Positions 10,851-23,965 are shown, counted from the first letter of the stretch. The stretch: 64,000 nt of DNA from Phyto melanocephala (GCA_941918925.1 OW799233.1:155228845-155292844), one strand, 5' to 3'. The notes: generated by a model not told the origin, from the letters alone. Numbers and translations: made by a program.

Positions 10851-12184
10851 GTCGCGTGCAACAGTGATTAAAGTTAAATGAAAAATAAACTACATAATAT
10901 TTGGAAAAAAAAATTAACATTATTAAGACAGATCAATGCATAACATTTTAAAATTATTCGCATTAAAATATTCTTTCAGCTTTCGCTAAAATTAGTATTT
11001 GATTGTTTTTTTTTTTGCGACTTCTGTTTCTGCGTACGTCTTGGTTTTCTTTAATTATCTTGAAAACGAACAATTTGTCAAAATCAAACTTACTATTAAT
11101 TATAGTTCTAATCAAGTTTCGCGTTTTATCAAAATAAAATAATGTTGTGGCATTTTTTTTTACTCTGAATGCGAGAAATGCCCATATACATAAGTACATA
11201 TGTAGGCACCTATCGGTTATTTATTTTCATATTTTAATCTTGTTAATTTATTCACGATTAAGCTTAATTCGGTCAATTTAACCACATAATCGGTTAAAAA
11301 CATAATCGATTAATTACAGTACTTGTATAGATTTGCTTTAGAGTTGGGTCAATCGGTTACTTTAGTTAATATTTTCACGAATAGTAGGGTTTTGTGGAAA
11401 ATATTAAATTTTAAAATACAAATATCAAGAGTTAAAAAGTACATTAAATTAATTGTTTACTATTTTAACTACTTCCTTTGAATGTAGTAAAAATAAAAAG
11501 GCGTTAATTAGGATAAACTAAGAGTCTTAAAGGGTTCTGATTAAGAATATGTATATAAAATTTTCTTATTTTAACTTAAGATGTTTTACAAAAGTATTAA
11601 GGAAAAAAAATTGTATTTAAATATGTACATTCCTAGTTTATTATTGACCAATTTTTAACTTAATATTGACATATTAAACAAAATTTCTATTAATTTTCTA
11701 CATAAATAATTTCATAATTTTTTTATTTTAATATAATTTAATGTATTGGCAATTAGCTAATAAGGCATATCTAAATTTTCCTAAAAATTTAAAAAAGATG
11801 TGCTTTTTGCAAACAGTTTTCTTAATATTAATATTTTTAGTTTAGTTAATTATTTGCAAATAGACAATGAACGCTTGGTTTTTGCGACGTAATTTTTTAT
11901 TTGCAATGAAGAGCTACCTATATGCATATGGATATACAAACATACATACATATAAATATTTTTCTCGTCTTTCACAACACATTAAAGAAAACAACAATTG
12001 TGCGATAAGAGAACACACCAAATAAAACAATTAAAATAAAAACAATAACAATTTTGTTATTAATTTTTTATCATTCCCAAAAAAACAGCAAATACAAGAA
12101 TGCATTTGTATTTACTAGGGTGATCGATTATACGCCTTTTTCTTAAAACCCGGTTGTCTTCTAGTTCTAACTATAAGCCCATGC
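10851..12184. other. AT-rich spacer with ATCGGTTA-type repeats
   Basis: Around 11210-11370 the words tcggtta and taatcg recur in both orientations, like the subterminal repeats of a hAT element, but no paired ends were found. The rest holds nothing recognisable. Confidence 0.35.
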
Positions 12185-12295
12185 TAAAGAAGAGCGTTGA
12201 GCGTCAAGCGTTGCAATTTTGCATGTATTTTGTTATTGTTACAAAAACAAAACACATGTAAAACTCCAACGTTTACCGCTCAACGCTCTTGTTTA
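12185..12295. mobile_element. Short palindromic MITE
   Basis: A 14-bp perfect inverted repeat AAGAGCGTTGAGCG lies at 12190-12203 and 12277-12290, with further imperfect pairing inwards. About 110 bp. Confidence 0.5.
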
Positions 12296-12835
12296 GGTTT
12301 GACTCATATTTAAATTTTATTTACCTATATGAATTTTAAAATAAGAAATATGTAAGTAAAAGAATAGAGAGAATACAAGCAGGCGCTTTAAGTGGAAATA
12401 TTGATTGCGTTTTGTTTTTATAACATAAACAGAGCATAAATTAAAACTGAAAATGCTTAAAAAATATGCACCTAATAAAACTGAGATCTACTAAAATATG
12501 AAAATGTTAGTACATACATATACATATGTATATGTATTTTATAGATGTCCAAAAACGTTTTACAGCCGTATTGGGGAGAGAATTTTGGAGTACAGTGACA
12601 CGAGAAAGTAAGCACACAGATTCTCATACATACTGTTTGCACACCTTTTTTAAGATGTAATCGTCAAGAGAACAACTTTTCAAAACAACAACTTATCATT
12701 ATAATTGCAATCAGCCGATTTCTTGACTGCAAAGAAAGTTAGAAGCAAGCTCGAATCAATTTTGTGTGTTTATTAGTAAAAAAGTGCGAGGTTATTGAAA
12801 ATTTAAAGGTAAAACTCGAAAGTATAAATCCTAAT
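12296..12835 (+). other. Possible non-coding first exon (weak)
   Basis: 12560-12830 is less AT-rich and has the look of a fly 5' UTR: 'gtgtgtttattagtaaaaaagtgcgagg' in pieces, followed by AAAG|GTAAAACT, a plausible donor at about 12809. Nothing proves transcription. It could be the distal start of a plus-strand gene such as the one with the exon at 18.2 kb or Zip99C. Confidence 0.2.
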
Positions 12836-14639
12836 TTACTCGTAATTATAAAATGTAATTTAGAAAACCTAGTTCTTATTAAGTTTTTTTATCTACACTT
12901 TAAAAATGCATTGTATTTGATAAATATTTGATGCTGTTTTAAAAATGACATATACTTTCGCTGTAACACCAATTTTTTGCATTGAAAGAAGATTTGAAAA
13001 TACGGTTTTTTTACGTTAATACCAAAAGAAAATTTTTGAGTTATGTCACTATTAAAGTAAATGGTCGATATATTAACAAAAATTAAAAACTTCCTTAAAC
13101 TTTCACTACAATAATAATAAATTAAAATAAACTAAAATATTAGAAAAACTAGTTTTTTAGCTAAAACATGGTTTATTCTAATAATCAACTTATTGTAAAA
13201 ATCAAAACTGTAGAAATAAAAAACCCGGATTTCAATAGATTGTTAACCCTTGTTGATCACCCTTATTTGTAATATCATACTAACATATGTATATTTCACA
13301 AATAATAGCTACCACTTGATTGTAAATTCTATTATCTCCTACTACACAGCATTCTTTTTTAATAAGGTAGAGTGCAGAGTGCAAAAATATTAAACAATGG
13401 TATACAGTGGGAACGACCACAAAAATAATTATAATGAAAATTTATTTTATTTATAAAAAAAAATAAAAATGATTTACAGTAAATTTAATATATAAAGTTC
13501 GAATAAAATATTAATATATATAATTATAACACACATGGCTCGGTTTTTATGATGAAAGAATTCACTTAAATAGACTTGAAAATAAAAATATAACTTTATT
13601 TTCATTAATTCCAGCCAAAGGATTGATATTGAAAGCATAACAAAAATGTATTACGAATATAAAAGAATATGTACTACATGTAGAAAAATGTCATTTGATA
13701 GGAGAAGAGAAAAGACAAATTTATAAACAAGTTGTATGATTCCCTAATTCTTATTTCATTGAATTGTAACATAATTACTAATTTGAAATTATGTACATAT
13801 GGGTATACCGGTAAAGAGTGCTGATGATGAAATCTTAACTGGTTTCGAAAATGCATTGCACTCGGCTAACATCGGAATAATTTTTTAATTCTTAAAATAA
13901 TGAGAATTTAATTTAATTTAGAAAATGTTTTAGGAATTTTAATATGTAATAGAATATATGAACAGAAATTTTTTTCAGCATTAAATAAAATAATAGAGAC
14001 TATATTTTGATTGAAAAAAATTTCACAAATAGGTACTTCTTACAATTTCAGTAATTGTATTTTTCGCTAATTCTGCGAGATTTTTTATCACTATTTTTTT
14101 TTATTATAACTAAATATAATTTTCTTTATTGTTAATAAATTTATATTCAGTTTAAAAACTTGAACCACATTCAAATTGTGGAAAAATATAATAAACACTA
14201 CAAAAAAAGATTTAGTTAAAAACTCACTAATTTTAAACAAATTATTGTCATTCCGTTTTTAATTTCTACATTATTTATACATATTATATATAAATATATA
14301 TTTTCGAAAATTTTATGAATAAGGAAGTAAATTGAACGATGTCTGTGTTTTGGTTTAAATAAACTTTTTAAAGCTCCCATATATTGCATAGACCTGTGTG
14401 TGATATCAAGATTTTCTGTTCGGGAATGAATCACTATTGAAAACCAAGACAATTCCTACATAACTTTTTGAACTATAAGCAAATTTTATTGGTTTTAAGC
14501 TTTCAGATAATTTACAGACATATATGTATATATGTACATAGGGTGCCTCTGCGGCTATTCGTAAAAGCTATCGGACAAATCAGTCCAAAGTTATAATAAA
14601 ACATAATTTAGGAATAATTTGTTTTAATATATTAAGTTC
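12836..14639. other. AT-rich spacer
   Basis: No coding frame longer than about 80 codons and no supported feature. Several A/T runs. Confidence 0.4.
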
Positions 14640-14875
14640 CCAAAGCTCCTAATAAATATAAGCAGACGATAGTGACACCAATGGTGACCCGGTGAACTAT
14701 TCAGTAGTGAGCTGGTCTGGACTTGCGGGGTTGCGGGTTCGATTCTCGCCAGAGACTCTGAACTACTACTAATTTTTTCTTCTATTTTTCTATTTAGGTA
14801 TAACAAAGAAACCAATACGATGGACCCAAGTGAGCTGCACAACAGCTACCTGTTCTACCTAACCTAGTGACACAA
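14640..14875 (+). repeat. tRNA-derived SINE-like repeat
   Basis: Contains a good pol III B box, GGGTTCGATTCTCG, near 14727-14740 and an A-box-like TGGTGACCCGGTG about 45 bp upstream. It ends in CTACCTAACCTA. It does not fold as a full tRNA. The structure fits an insect tRNA-derived SINE. Confidence 0.6.
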
Positions 14876-16972
14876 AATTTCAAGTCATAGTCTCGAAAAT
14901 TGATCCAGATATAAACTAGAAATTCGGTTTGAAACTAACTGGATTATAAACACCAAAATACAGTTAGCTATATACAAATTTAACATCCAAGATGGCGATA
15001 ACATATATTTGTTCGCGCTCAATCTGAGGACTTTACTATAGAATACAATTAACTATGTAAAAATTCATAATGGCAATTTTAGTGCCTAAATCTGAAATCT
15101 AGGCTATGTTAGGATGAGATAATTCGACATATCTACACAATAAAGAAGGGTGTATATTAAATAAATTGTTTATTTATTTTAATACTCATGTTCAATACTT
15201 CTTACTTTTTTGTCACTTGGATAATAAAGCATTAAATGTAGTAGTGTTGTGACAACACGAAAACTGTACAAATATAAAAAAAAATTAGTTTCACATCCAG
15301 TATCGTCTGCATTTCTCTGAAATACAAAATTTTAATAAACTACCAGATAAAGGTCTGATAGTCATTCTATCTTCCCTTCTTTAAGAAAGAACGAAAGATG
15401 TACATTCTCGTATGTTTTTTTTATTTTTTGTTTTTTTTTTTTGGAACAATAAAGTTATTGAGTAGTTACGTTTAAAGCTTCTAAAGTTCAATAGTGCTGA
15501 CCTAAAAATAGTAAGGAGAAAAATAATTAAAATATGTTCGGAAAATGAATTCAATTTGTTTAGATAAAGAAAAAATTTGTTAAAATTAAAATCAGAAATT
15601 CTTTTAACAGGTTCTCTTACAAAGGGTCCAAAGACCATAATCAGTAGGTCTTCTAGATGCTACGCTATTAGAAGCGAGTGCTGAATATTCGAACGCGTTA
15701 AAAAAATGATTTGTTTTGATAGTTATATCATGTTTTATACAACTTGCAAAAATCATTCATTTTTGAAATTTTTTTTGCCTCAAAGACAGAACTATATATT
15801 GTACAACAAGCAGATACATGTTAGAATCTCGTGTAAAGCTCTTAGAAGTTGTATTAATGGTTGTAGCGTGTATGACAGATTTTAAAAGGTTTGGCGCTAA
15901 ACCGCTTACTACTTATTTACTTTTTACAAGCTTGTCATTAGTCTGATTTTTTTTAATAGGTACCCTTCGTTAATAACTTCATTATATGACCAAAGAATTT
16001 AAAAAACGAAACAATATTAGTATACTACAGAATTATAAACAAATTCTCGTTCGAATTTCTATTTGTATGTATGAAATAATAGTTCTTTACTACACAAAAT
16101 ATTTTATTTTATTATTTTTAAGAGAAAAAAGACACTTTTACTTTTTTCCTCAATATTATTTTTTTTTAAATTAAATATACTTTTTTAACACATTTATTAA
16201 TGTACATACATATGTATATATTTTCTTGAAAAACACTTCAATAAAAAATATACATATATACAAAAAATGATCATCAACTATACTTTACACATATGTATAA
16301 TAGTTTTACAAAAGAATTTTTTTTTAAATTGTTTTCGCACTACACATTTTATTTTCGAAGATTCGCATTAAACGGTTTTAAAGCGTCTTATTGATAAGAT
16401 GTCGTTTATGGTGGTGTGCGTAGATTAGCAACATTATATAAAGTTGCCGGTTAAATTAATTTATAAATATAAAAAGAAATTAAAATTAATTTGCAAACAA
16501 CAATAGTAACAAAAAATGTGTCAAATTTAATAAGGAAATTTTAATCACAAGTGGTTTAAAAAAATATATACATATGTATGCATATGTATGCATGTAATAA
16601 TTATAAAACGTGCAAAAAAAAAATTCAAAATTCTACGTCATAAATTTGGAGTTAACATTTATTAAAGCTTGTTTTACTTAAAGAACAGACTTCATTTTAT
16701 TTGTAACGTTTTAATTAAAAAGTTATTTGATAAGTGATTAAAATTTTAGATTTTAAATTATCAAATAGTATATAATTTATAAACATTTATAAACGAGTAC
16801 ATAAAACAATTTACAAACATTGATTATTGTTGTTCAAACTTTGTACAAACATTTTTGTTAAATTTGGTATCAAATAGTAACAGTCATCCTGATAATTTTC
16901 TTGTTGTTTACGTATCATGGTAATCCAGTATTTGTTATCACTTTCCTCTGATCTTTAAAAATACATACAAAC
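14876..16972. other. AT-rich spacer with a weak X-like remnant
   Basis: 14880-15130 has phrases found in the X/Y type repeats ('aacatccaagatggcg' also at 5905). The remainder to 16972 shows no gene. Confidence 0.4.
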
Positions 16973-17204
16973 ATATCGATGGTAACAGGTAGAAAGACCC
17001 TAACTAAAGTTGAATTTATTTAGTGTTTCCAATACATTTTTCAGAAGTACACCTCGACACAAAAGTTTAATGCACTAGTATCAAAAATAACAGTTTTACA
17101 AGCATTTTTACGAAAAGTTACATTATGATAGTACAACTTTTTTCCTTCTACTGTAAAGTTATAATTATTTTAGTTAGGGCCTTTCTACCTTTGACCAACG
17201 ATAT
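16973..17204. mobile_element. MITE 'GGTAGAAAG', copy 1
   Basis: Inverted termini ATATCGATGGTAACAGGTAG (left) and the complement of ATATCGTTGGTCAAAGGTAG (right), continuing into AAAG-CCCTAACT. A second copy is at 54.9 kb. The inside shares 'acacctcgacacaaaa' and 'gttttacaagcatttttac'. Non-coding. Confidence 0.65.
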
Positions 17205-18079
17205 ATACATAGTTTTACCACGTAACGAAACTTATCAATATTGTTAACATAATGTCAGTACTTAGTAGCTCTTATGAATAAAAGTTTAATTGAGTATAGC
17301 AATATTTATTTTCGAATAACATTGATAGTCTTAAATAACTATTGAAAATCAGGTATAGCAGAAACTTATCTGTTACAGATAAACACAAGCACAACATTTA
17401 AATTGCAGTAAAATTTTGATTAATTTTTTTCTAGAACTATCCTTTAATAAGGAATTTGTAAATAATAGAAAAATCCGTACCATATATACATACGTAAATA
17501 GCGAACAATTTCTGGCAAACTTCGTGACGACTCAAAATCTATCAATTTCGTTGTTGAATAGCTCATCCTTCGTTGTGACGAAACTCTAAAAATGTTACGA
17601 AACTCAAATCACTCGGTTTGATTCGTCGACAGGAAAATAACCATTTCGATAGTCAGCAATGGTTTGGAGATATCTTGGGCAGTTGAATCGTTTAGCAATA
17701 CTTATTGCTTATTTTTCATCAAATAAATTTAAATCACACATTGCCAAAGTGTCAGTGACTTATGTGCTGTTTTTTACTGTACACGCAAAACGTCCGCTCA
17801 AAGTAATCGTTCGCATTCTTTAGGTTAGGTTAGGTTGAAAAAGAGGGGCATCAAAAGCCCAAACCCATAACAGGTATGCACTTATGCCCAGTTGGCATGT
17901 TGTGCGCTCGCATTCTTTAAATAGCACACTAGGTTTTTTTTGTCGACAGAGGTCAATCTTAAAATTACTGGTAACGCTTTACGGAATAGTCAAATCACTG
18001 CTGTTTCAAAAAATCTTAAGTCACTGCGCATACATATCTTTTTTGAGTCCGTCTGTTTTCACGATTCTTTTCAATAAAC

Positions 18080-18110
<31 letters not shown>

Positions 18111-18209
18111 TATAAATGTATATAGATTTAATCGTAGTATTTAAATTAAATGTTTGTAAGTATGTATATCCAATGGGCTTTTATTTCTTTTTTTTTTTTT
18201 TAACTTTAG
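17205..18209. other. Spacer with (TTAGG)-like and (ATGT)n runs
   Basis: Three to four tandem ttaggt units lie at about 17820-17836, of the kind seen at insect LINE/SINE tails. A (TATG)n microsatellite of about eight units is at 18080-18112. There is a poly(T) tract at 18186-18202 just before an acceptor AG. Confidence 0.5.
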
Positions 18210-18484
18210 ATTACTCCAATGGAGGTTCTAGTGTACTAGACAATTATTTGGCTTGTCAAAAGACAATACTGCCATCACCAATTATTTTTCCAGAGCCTCC
18301 TCCAGCAACTACCAAACGACCTATACCTTCATATAGGAAGCTGGAATTTCCGAATTCGACTCCTTATCTAAAAATCTGCACGTGGTTAATTGATAGTCCG
18401 AGTAACTGTACCTTTGTACAGTTAACCGACGCCACGCAATCAACCAATGCGAGAGTGAGACGTGAAACTCTCGAAGCCAGATAA
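18210..18484 (+). CDS. Orphan exon-like ORF
   Basis: Open frame entered after a classical acceptor (T-tract, taactttag at 18201-18209). The first about 60 codons have balanced composition and proline-rich segments (PEPPPATTKRPIPSYRKL), unlike the flanks, and contain two cysteines. After about codon 65 the frame runs into GC-richer sequence that looks like an inserted LTR, so the end at 18484 is doubtful. No partner exon was found within 3 kb on either side. I do not recognise the protein. It may be one exon of a gene with large introns, or a fragment. Confidence 0.35.
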
Positions 18485-18648
18485 AAAGGACGGCCTGATT
18501 GCCCTTAAGAGATAATGACAATGACGCGCGAGCTCTTGACCCGACCAGAGCTGAATCACACGGCTTTTATTTCTTAGAAATAATATTCACAATAAACGCC
18601 TAATTTTCTACTTAAAAGTAGTCTGGGTTTATTTACTTGTGAAAACAA
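18408..18648 (+). repeat. Possible solo LTR or LTR fragment
   Basis: A GC-richer block starts near a TGTAC and holds a TATA-like gataaaaagg, an AATAAA at about 18591 and an end ...gtgaaaaca. This is the arrangement of an LTR (U3, TATA, poly(A) signal, TG...CA). No clean target duplication was found and no coding part adjoins. Confidence 0.3.
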
Positions 18649-18924
18649 TTTATGTTTCATTGGTTGTATGTTATATTGACTTTTGGTCAAATAATATTAC
18701 ACTTCAAGCAAAAAAAATTATGAAAATTTATACAAATCTTACTTTTACAGAGTAATAAATGTTTTAAAATATGTTTTAGTAAAACTTAAAGTTAAAAAAA
18801 GAAAACATTTGAGTTAAAAAATTTAATAATTTGTTTTATTTTGGAAGCGAAAAATTACATTTTCCACCTCTCAAGTTTGAATTTATAACTTTTCTTCAAA
18901 ATTATATCAAAACAAGCTCATCAC
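18649..18924. other. AT-rich spacer
   Basis: Nothing recognisable. Confidence 0.4.
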
Positions 18925-19416
18925 CTAGCTCATATCTGATTTGACAGATAATTAGTTTTATCCTTCCGCTGAACGAATATGGTTGTGTATACGCTTCGCT
19001 AAGTGGGCCTGCGATCGACTTACAGAAGATGCTGATTTTGCCAAAAAAATCATCTTTTCAGATGAAGCTCATTTTTATCTTGGCGGGTATGTAAAAAAGT
19101 AAAATTGTCGCATTTGGGGCACAGAAAACCCGCACGCATTGAAAAGCCAATACACCCAAAACGAGTCACTGTTTGGTGCGGATTTTTTTCCAGAGGCATA
19201 ATTGGACAATTTTTGTTCGAAAAGCAAGGAGTGGCCGTTACAGTCAATGGTGAGCGTCATCGGGCCATGTTGACGGATTTTTGTTCACAAAAATTGAAGA
19301 GGAGGATATTGGCAACATTTGGTTTCAACAGGACGGCGCTACGTGACACACAGCCGAAGCTACACTCGATGTTTTGCGCCCTGTTTAAAAAAAAAAAAGT
19401 TATTTGGCGGACCCTT
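18925..19416 (+). mobile_element. Mariner-like element, internally deleted, copy 1
   Basis: Encodes broken pieces of a Tc1/mariner-superfamily transposase: IIFSDEAHF (first catalytic D), NCRIWGTENPHA, VTVWCGFF and WFQQDGA (second D), in more than one frame and with a stop after VKK. The right end AAGGGTCCGCCAAATAACT (complement) is followed by TA. The third catalytic D region is missing. Same family as 28.8 and 33.6 kb. Confidence 0.75.
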
Positions 19417-19424
19417 TATGTACG

Positions 19425-19790
19425 TATGTGTTGTTGTTGTGAAAAAAACGAGGTGGTCGTGGTTTTTTGCTCATATCTCAGTTGTTTATGTACCGATTTT
19501 TCTGATTTTCAATACCGATCTGCTCCCGAATATTTCTGGTATTTTAATACTTTACGCGGGTCCTGGATATGTCGGGGGGCTTTAAAAAGTTCATTTCAAC
19601 ATACACACGGAGAGACGGGCAGACTGACAAAGCTTAATCGACTCCCCTCTTCATAAGTTTTCAGAAAATATATACTTTATGGGGTCGAAAATAAAAATTT
19701 TAGAAATTTCGCACGGAATGACAAACATACATACATATGTATACTATATACCCTTTTTCACTTTTGTGTGAAGGGTATTATAATGTAAAT
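19425..19790 (-). repeat. Dispersed repeat family X, reversed copy
   Basis: Runs from 'gaggtggtcgtggtttttt' through 'gctcatatctcagttgttta', 'gtcggggggct' and 'ggggtcg' to 'cttttgtgtgaagggtat'. It directly abuts the mariner end. Confidence 0.7.
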
Positions 19791-20811
19791 TAGAAACAAC
19801 AAGCATACAATATTGTTAACTAACACAAACATAGTATCAAGTATATAACAAGGGGCTTGTGTATTTAACAACTGCCTTTCTGTTGTGCGTTTCTATTGTT
19901 CAACTAAAATTAGAACTTAGTTAGGAAAATAAAACTTTGAACTTATTTAATACATATTTTAAAATTTCCTAAAAAATAGAAAAAGCAGTTCAGACCATGC
20001 TTTAATTTAACGATTATGTCAAAAGTGAAACAATAGTAAAAAAAATTATCAAATCATCAATTTTTTTCTTTGTCATAATCGACTAAATCATTCAGCAAAT
20101 TGTTTTAATTTATAATCAATTGTATATTACAAATTCTAAATGTATGTATGAATGTACATACATATTGTATTATTTGTTCAAGTTCAACTTAAATACATGT
20201 AATACTAGTTTAAGTTTTTTTTTCCGTAAAAAAACCTTTTCCTGTATTTTTATTTCAGTCTTTCAATGAAACGCAAGTATATGTATGTATATGTACAATT
20301 GATGATGTTCGAGCCCTCGAGCTATATTTTTTTAGTCGTCTTCAGACCAGTTTATTTATTCTTTATTTTCATCATGTACAGTTACTGCCATAAAAGCTCA
20401 ATCATCTTAATGGTTTCTCTCTTCTTTGTTTAATACGATGTATTTTGTATTTTAAATAGTTGGAGTTTTTTTTTCAAAAAGTCATAATAGACGACTTTAA
20501 AGCACCTGTTTTTTTATATATATAAAATTACATATCGTTCATTTACTTACACAGAGTCATAACTCAAAAAACATAAAAAACTTATTATAAGTAAAAAATA
20601 TCTAAATATTTTATAATTTAATTTAGGCAAGATTTATTATCGAACCATAAGAAAAATTTTAATTTTAAGATCTCGTATTTATTATGAAAAAATTTTGTAA
20701 CGGCAAAAATATTTGCCATTTTAGAAGCATCATCTTAAACATTTTAACATGAAAATGTTGTTGCATTACTTGGGTTTAATGGTGCAAATTAAAAGTTTAT
20801 TTAAGGAGCTA
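19791..20811. other. AT-rich spacer
   Basis: No gene or repeat that I can support. Confidence 0.4.
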
Positions 20812-21103
20812 ATACACGGCATGTTTTTTACATCTGACTTGTCAAATTCTCCACTGCTAATTCAAACATGTTGTGTGTTATCTTTAAAACATTACTTCTG
20901 TAAAAAAACATGTGTTGAGACATCTGACAAAATTTTAATTAGAGTGCGCTCTATTTTCATCTGTCAAAACATGTGACATCAGTCGTTGGCAGAAATCTCT
21001 GCTGCTGCAAAGCAGTCAGCGTAAAAGTACAATTTTGACAGACATGTAGATTTACATATGTCTCACAAATTTTAAAGTCAGATGTAAAAAACATGCCGTG
21101 TAT
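20812..21103. mobile_element. 292-bp MITE with TA target duplication
   Basis: Termini ATACACGGCATGTTTTTTAC and its complement at both ends, continuing to about 28 bp of pairing, with TA on each side (20810-20811, 21104-21105). The short open frames inside on both strands are by-products. Confidence 0.75.
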
Positions 21104-21589
21104 TATAGCCTTTACTGTATATACATACATACATACATATGTAATAACATACATTTTCTAAATAAAAATTTTCTATAAATTAGCTAAGAAAGTATTGCGA
21201 TAAAAAATTCTTTATCTTTTATGTTGCCAAACGTAGGGGTCGCCTTTTTCAATTTTTCTTGAAGTCAATAACCTTTATAGCAAAACATTAGTCATCTCTG
21301 CACAAAAAAAGCTATTTTCCCGGTGTAGTCTAATATACATTTATATAAATATGTATAAACAATTATCAATAAAATGGACTTTATAAATAAAATTTTTTAA
21401 TTACCTTAATTGCGCACACATACACATACGAGTCCGTAGGTTGTCTCGGAGCTTTATAAATCTGTTCTTAAACAACACATGGCAGACTGATATCGCTAAT
21501 TAGACTTCTCTATACATTCATACTCTCTAAAATTATACTGTAAAAATTACAAACAGATTGACAACTTATATACATATAAATATACAGTG
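21104..21589. other. AT-rich spacer
   Basis: Nothing recognisable apart from a (CATA)n run at 21121-21139. Confidence 0.4.
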
Positions 21590-22400
21590 CGCTCACGATA
21601 ATATAAACTAATTTAAATCAAGACAGTTCACTTTTACAAAAATTTTCATATTTGTGAAGGGCATTTAATTTCCCTGTAGAAACTTTTTTCCAAAAAAATT
21701 AAAAGTTCAGTTTAGTATTTGTTGTTTATTGTACGTATTCAATTCATTTTTGAGACTATAAAGTTATGCGAAAAAATCTGTATTTTTTTTTTGTTCTTTC
21801 TTTTGTTCAATCACCTTTAAAATGGCCCTCAACATTCAAATCTCGTTGATCAACCATTTTACTTTCGACTCGTTCCAATGCTTGATTAAAAATTACTTTC
21901 ATATAATAATCCTCATCGGATAGCTTTTCTTATATTTCACTCTTGTTACGTTTTGTAGTACCCTCGTCTTATTGTTTAACGTTCAAAAGCCGGTAATTGA
22001 CTAATTCCAGCTCTTAAATTTTAGCTTTCAACTTCATTTTGAAAGGATCTATCAAGTGGGGCTGCAAAAAAAGTTTTACCCCTGATATTTGAAGCAAACG
22101 ATCACCTTGCCTCCAAACCATTTTCTTTAATTTTATTAAGTATGAACTACTTTGACCTTTTCTTTTAACATTAGTCCGCTAATAGGAATCTTTTTCTCTG
22201 TCATATCAACCATCGCTCGCACAGTTTTTATTTTTCCAGGTCCAATAATGGTATTGTCGACACATTTAATAATAGCATTTTTATTTCTTTTTATTCCACA
22301 TATTGGAGATTTTTTACTCCAAACTTATTCGCTAAACTAGCAACACTTGGTCTTTTTTGTAAATGCTCTAAAACTTCTGATTTTTAATTTAAAGTTAAAA
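21590..22400 (-). pseudogene. Decayed coding sequence, probably transposon-derived
   Basis: On the minus strand several frames carry short protein-like, charged segments (for example around 21830-22060, ALERVESKMVDQRD and DPFKMKLKAKI) broken by stops. The sequence at 21585-21612, cagtgcgctcacgataat, looks like a DNA-transposon end, but no matching right end was found. The superfamily is not assigned. Confidence 0.35.
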
Positions 22401-22659
22401 ACTTTTACAGATTTCAGATTTCATCACTAATATATAAAAATCCGTTAAAAAATTAAAAATAAGTTGTTCATATTTTAAAGCTTTCGAACTAAGTTCTTTT
22501 TTTTTTAGTCAATGAAAGATATTTTCAATATTTTTGCGAGTGAACTGTTTATGCAGAAAAAGACAAACAACAACAAATAATCACACCAAAATGAGGACTT
22601 CAAATTAGTGTCTTCCGACTCTTATTTTCATTATCGTCGCAGCACTGCAAATAAAAATG
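22401..22659. other. AT-rich spacer
   Basis: Nothing supported. Confidence 0.4.
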
Positions 22660-23000
22660 ATTTTGGAACGTTGTCTAATAAGAAAAGATCATTGAAAATT
22701 TGATAAAATAATACTTTTTTTTTATTATCCTAGAATGTTGTGTTATTTTACTGTTTTTGGAGTAGAGGAATTCAATGGTGCTATTTCTTGTAGATTTTCA
22801 TAGAAAAAGCGGTGCAATTAATAGAAAAAACGATGAAAATCTACAAAAAATAAATATCAAAAATGAATTCCTCAACTCCAAAAACAGTAAGATACCACAA
22901 CTTTCAAGGATAATAAAAATATTTTATTCCTTTTCTTATTTTCTTATTTTATCAAATTTTCAATGATCTTTTCTTATTAGCGTTCCAAAATCACCAACTT
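22660..23000. mobile_element. Foldback element with arms of about 150 bp
   Basis: A near-complete palindrome. The left arm starts gattttggaacgttgtctaa; the right arm ends with its near complement ttagcgttccaaaatc. The loop is about 30 bp near 22805-22835. Arms include gagtagaggaattca / tgaattcctcaactc. Non-coding. Confidence 0.75.
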
Positions 23001-23330
23001 CAAATGATTGTAAAAAAAATCTCGCTCTAAACTAAAAAAACCATCAAACGGGTTTTTTTTATGGATAATGTCAACTTTTATTTAAAGTTGGTTTCATCCT
23101 ATTCGCATTCGGAAAGTTCGATTTAAGTGCTATACTAAAACATTACTTACTATAAACCAAGGTTGGCAACCGAAACGAATAACGGTATCGGTATCGGTAT
23201 GAAGTTTTTTATTATTTCGGTAACGGTATCGGTATCGGTATTTTAATTATAACGGTATCGGTATACCGGTATCAGTGCTACAAACCGGTATTGGCTAAAA
23301 ATAAAAGATTTTGAACATATACATATTTAG

Positions 23331-23446
23331 GGGCGTATTCATAAAAAATATTTTAGGTTTATTAAAGGCTTATTTGACAGATATTGTAGAGAAATTTGTC
23401 AAATAAGCTTTCAATAAACCTAAAATATTTTTTATGAATACGGCCC
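23331..23446. mobile_element. 116-bp palindromic MITE nested in the hAT element
   Basis: Begins GGGCGTATTCATAAAAAATA and ends with its near-perfect complement. Arms are about 50 bp around a short centre ('gatattgtagagaaa'). A left half of the same element lies at 39.42-39.48 kb. Confidence 0.75.
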
Positions 23447-23461
23447 TTAATTTTTATTTAT

Positions 23462-23965
23462 TTACTAGCCAATCCCGGCGCGCGTTGCTACGCCCCTTAA
23501 TGAATCGAAATGCATTCTGAATTTTAATTGAATATCAAGTGCAAAAACTTAAAAATTATAATTTTTTTTATGGGAGTGGCATTTCCCACTTTTCTAATCA
23601 CGAAATTGTAAAGTCATAACAGCTCAATATGTGTGCAAAGTTTCAGAATAATCGGTCCAGTGCAAGTACCTCAAAATGATACCTTTTTTTTATGGGCGTG
23701 GTACTGCTCACTTTTCTAATCACGAAAATATTTAGTCATGACAGCTCGATATGTGTGCAAAGTTTCAGAAAAATCGGTCAAGTGCAAGTAGCTAAAACTG
23801 ATAACTAATTTTTATGGGCGTGGCCCTCCCACTTTTTTCCACCCATAAACACTCCCTGGTATGTGTAAAACAACTTGCCAAAGCTTGAGTCCGATCGGTT
23901 TTACAGTTTCGGAGTCTATAGCTAACACACACACAGAGTTTCACTTTTATATATATAGATTTAAT
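23462..23965 (+). repeat. Dispersed repeat V, plus copy nested in the hAT element
   Basis: Head 'aatcccggcgcgcgttgctac', two to three tandem units about 123 bp apart (cggtccagtgcaagtacctc at about 23653, cggtcaagtgcaagtagcta at about 23776), and tail 'gagtctatagctaacacac' followed by tatatatagat. Confidence 0.75.

Noticed and set aside
14670..14760. Possible tRNA gene with a good B box
   Set aside because: No cloverleaf can be formed and flanks fit a tRNA-derived SINE.
17820..17836. Telomeric repeat tract (TTAGG)n
   Set aside because: Only three to four units of ttaggt, as found at insect LINE/SINE tails; flies lack TTAGG telomeres.
19105..19656. 183-codon plus frame
   Set aside because: It joins a mariner fragment out of frame with an X repeat; not one gene.
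22775..22966. 63-codon frame
   Set aside because: Inside a palindromic foldback; the other strand is equally open.
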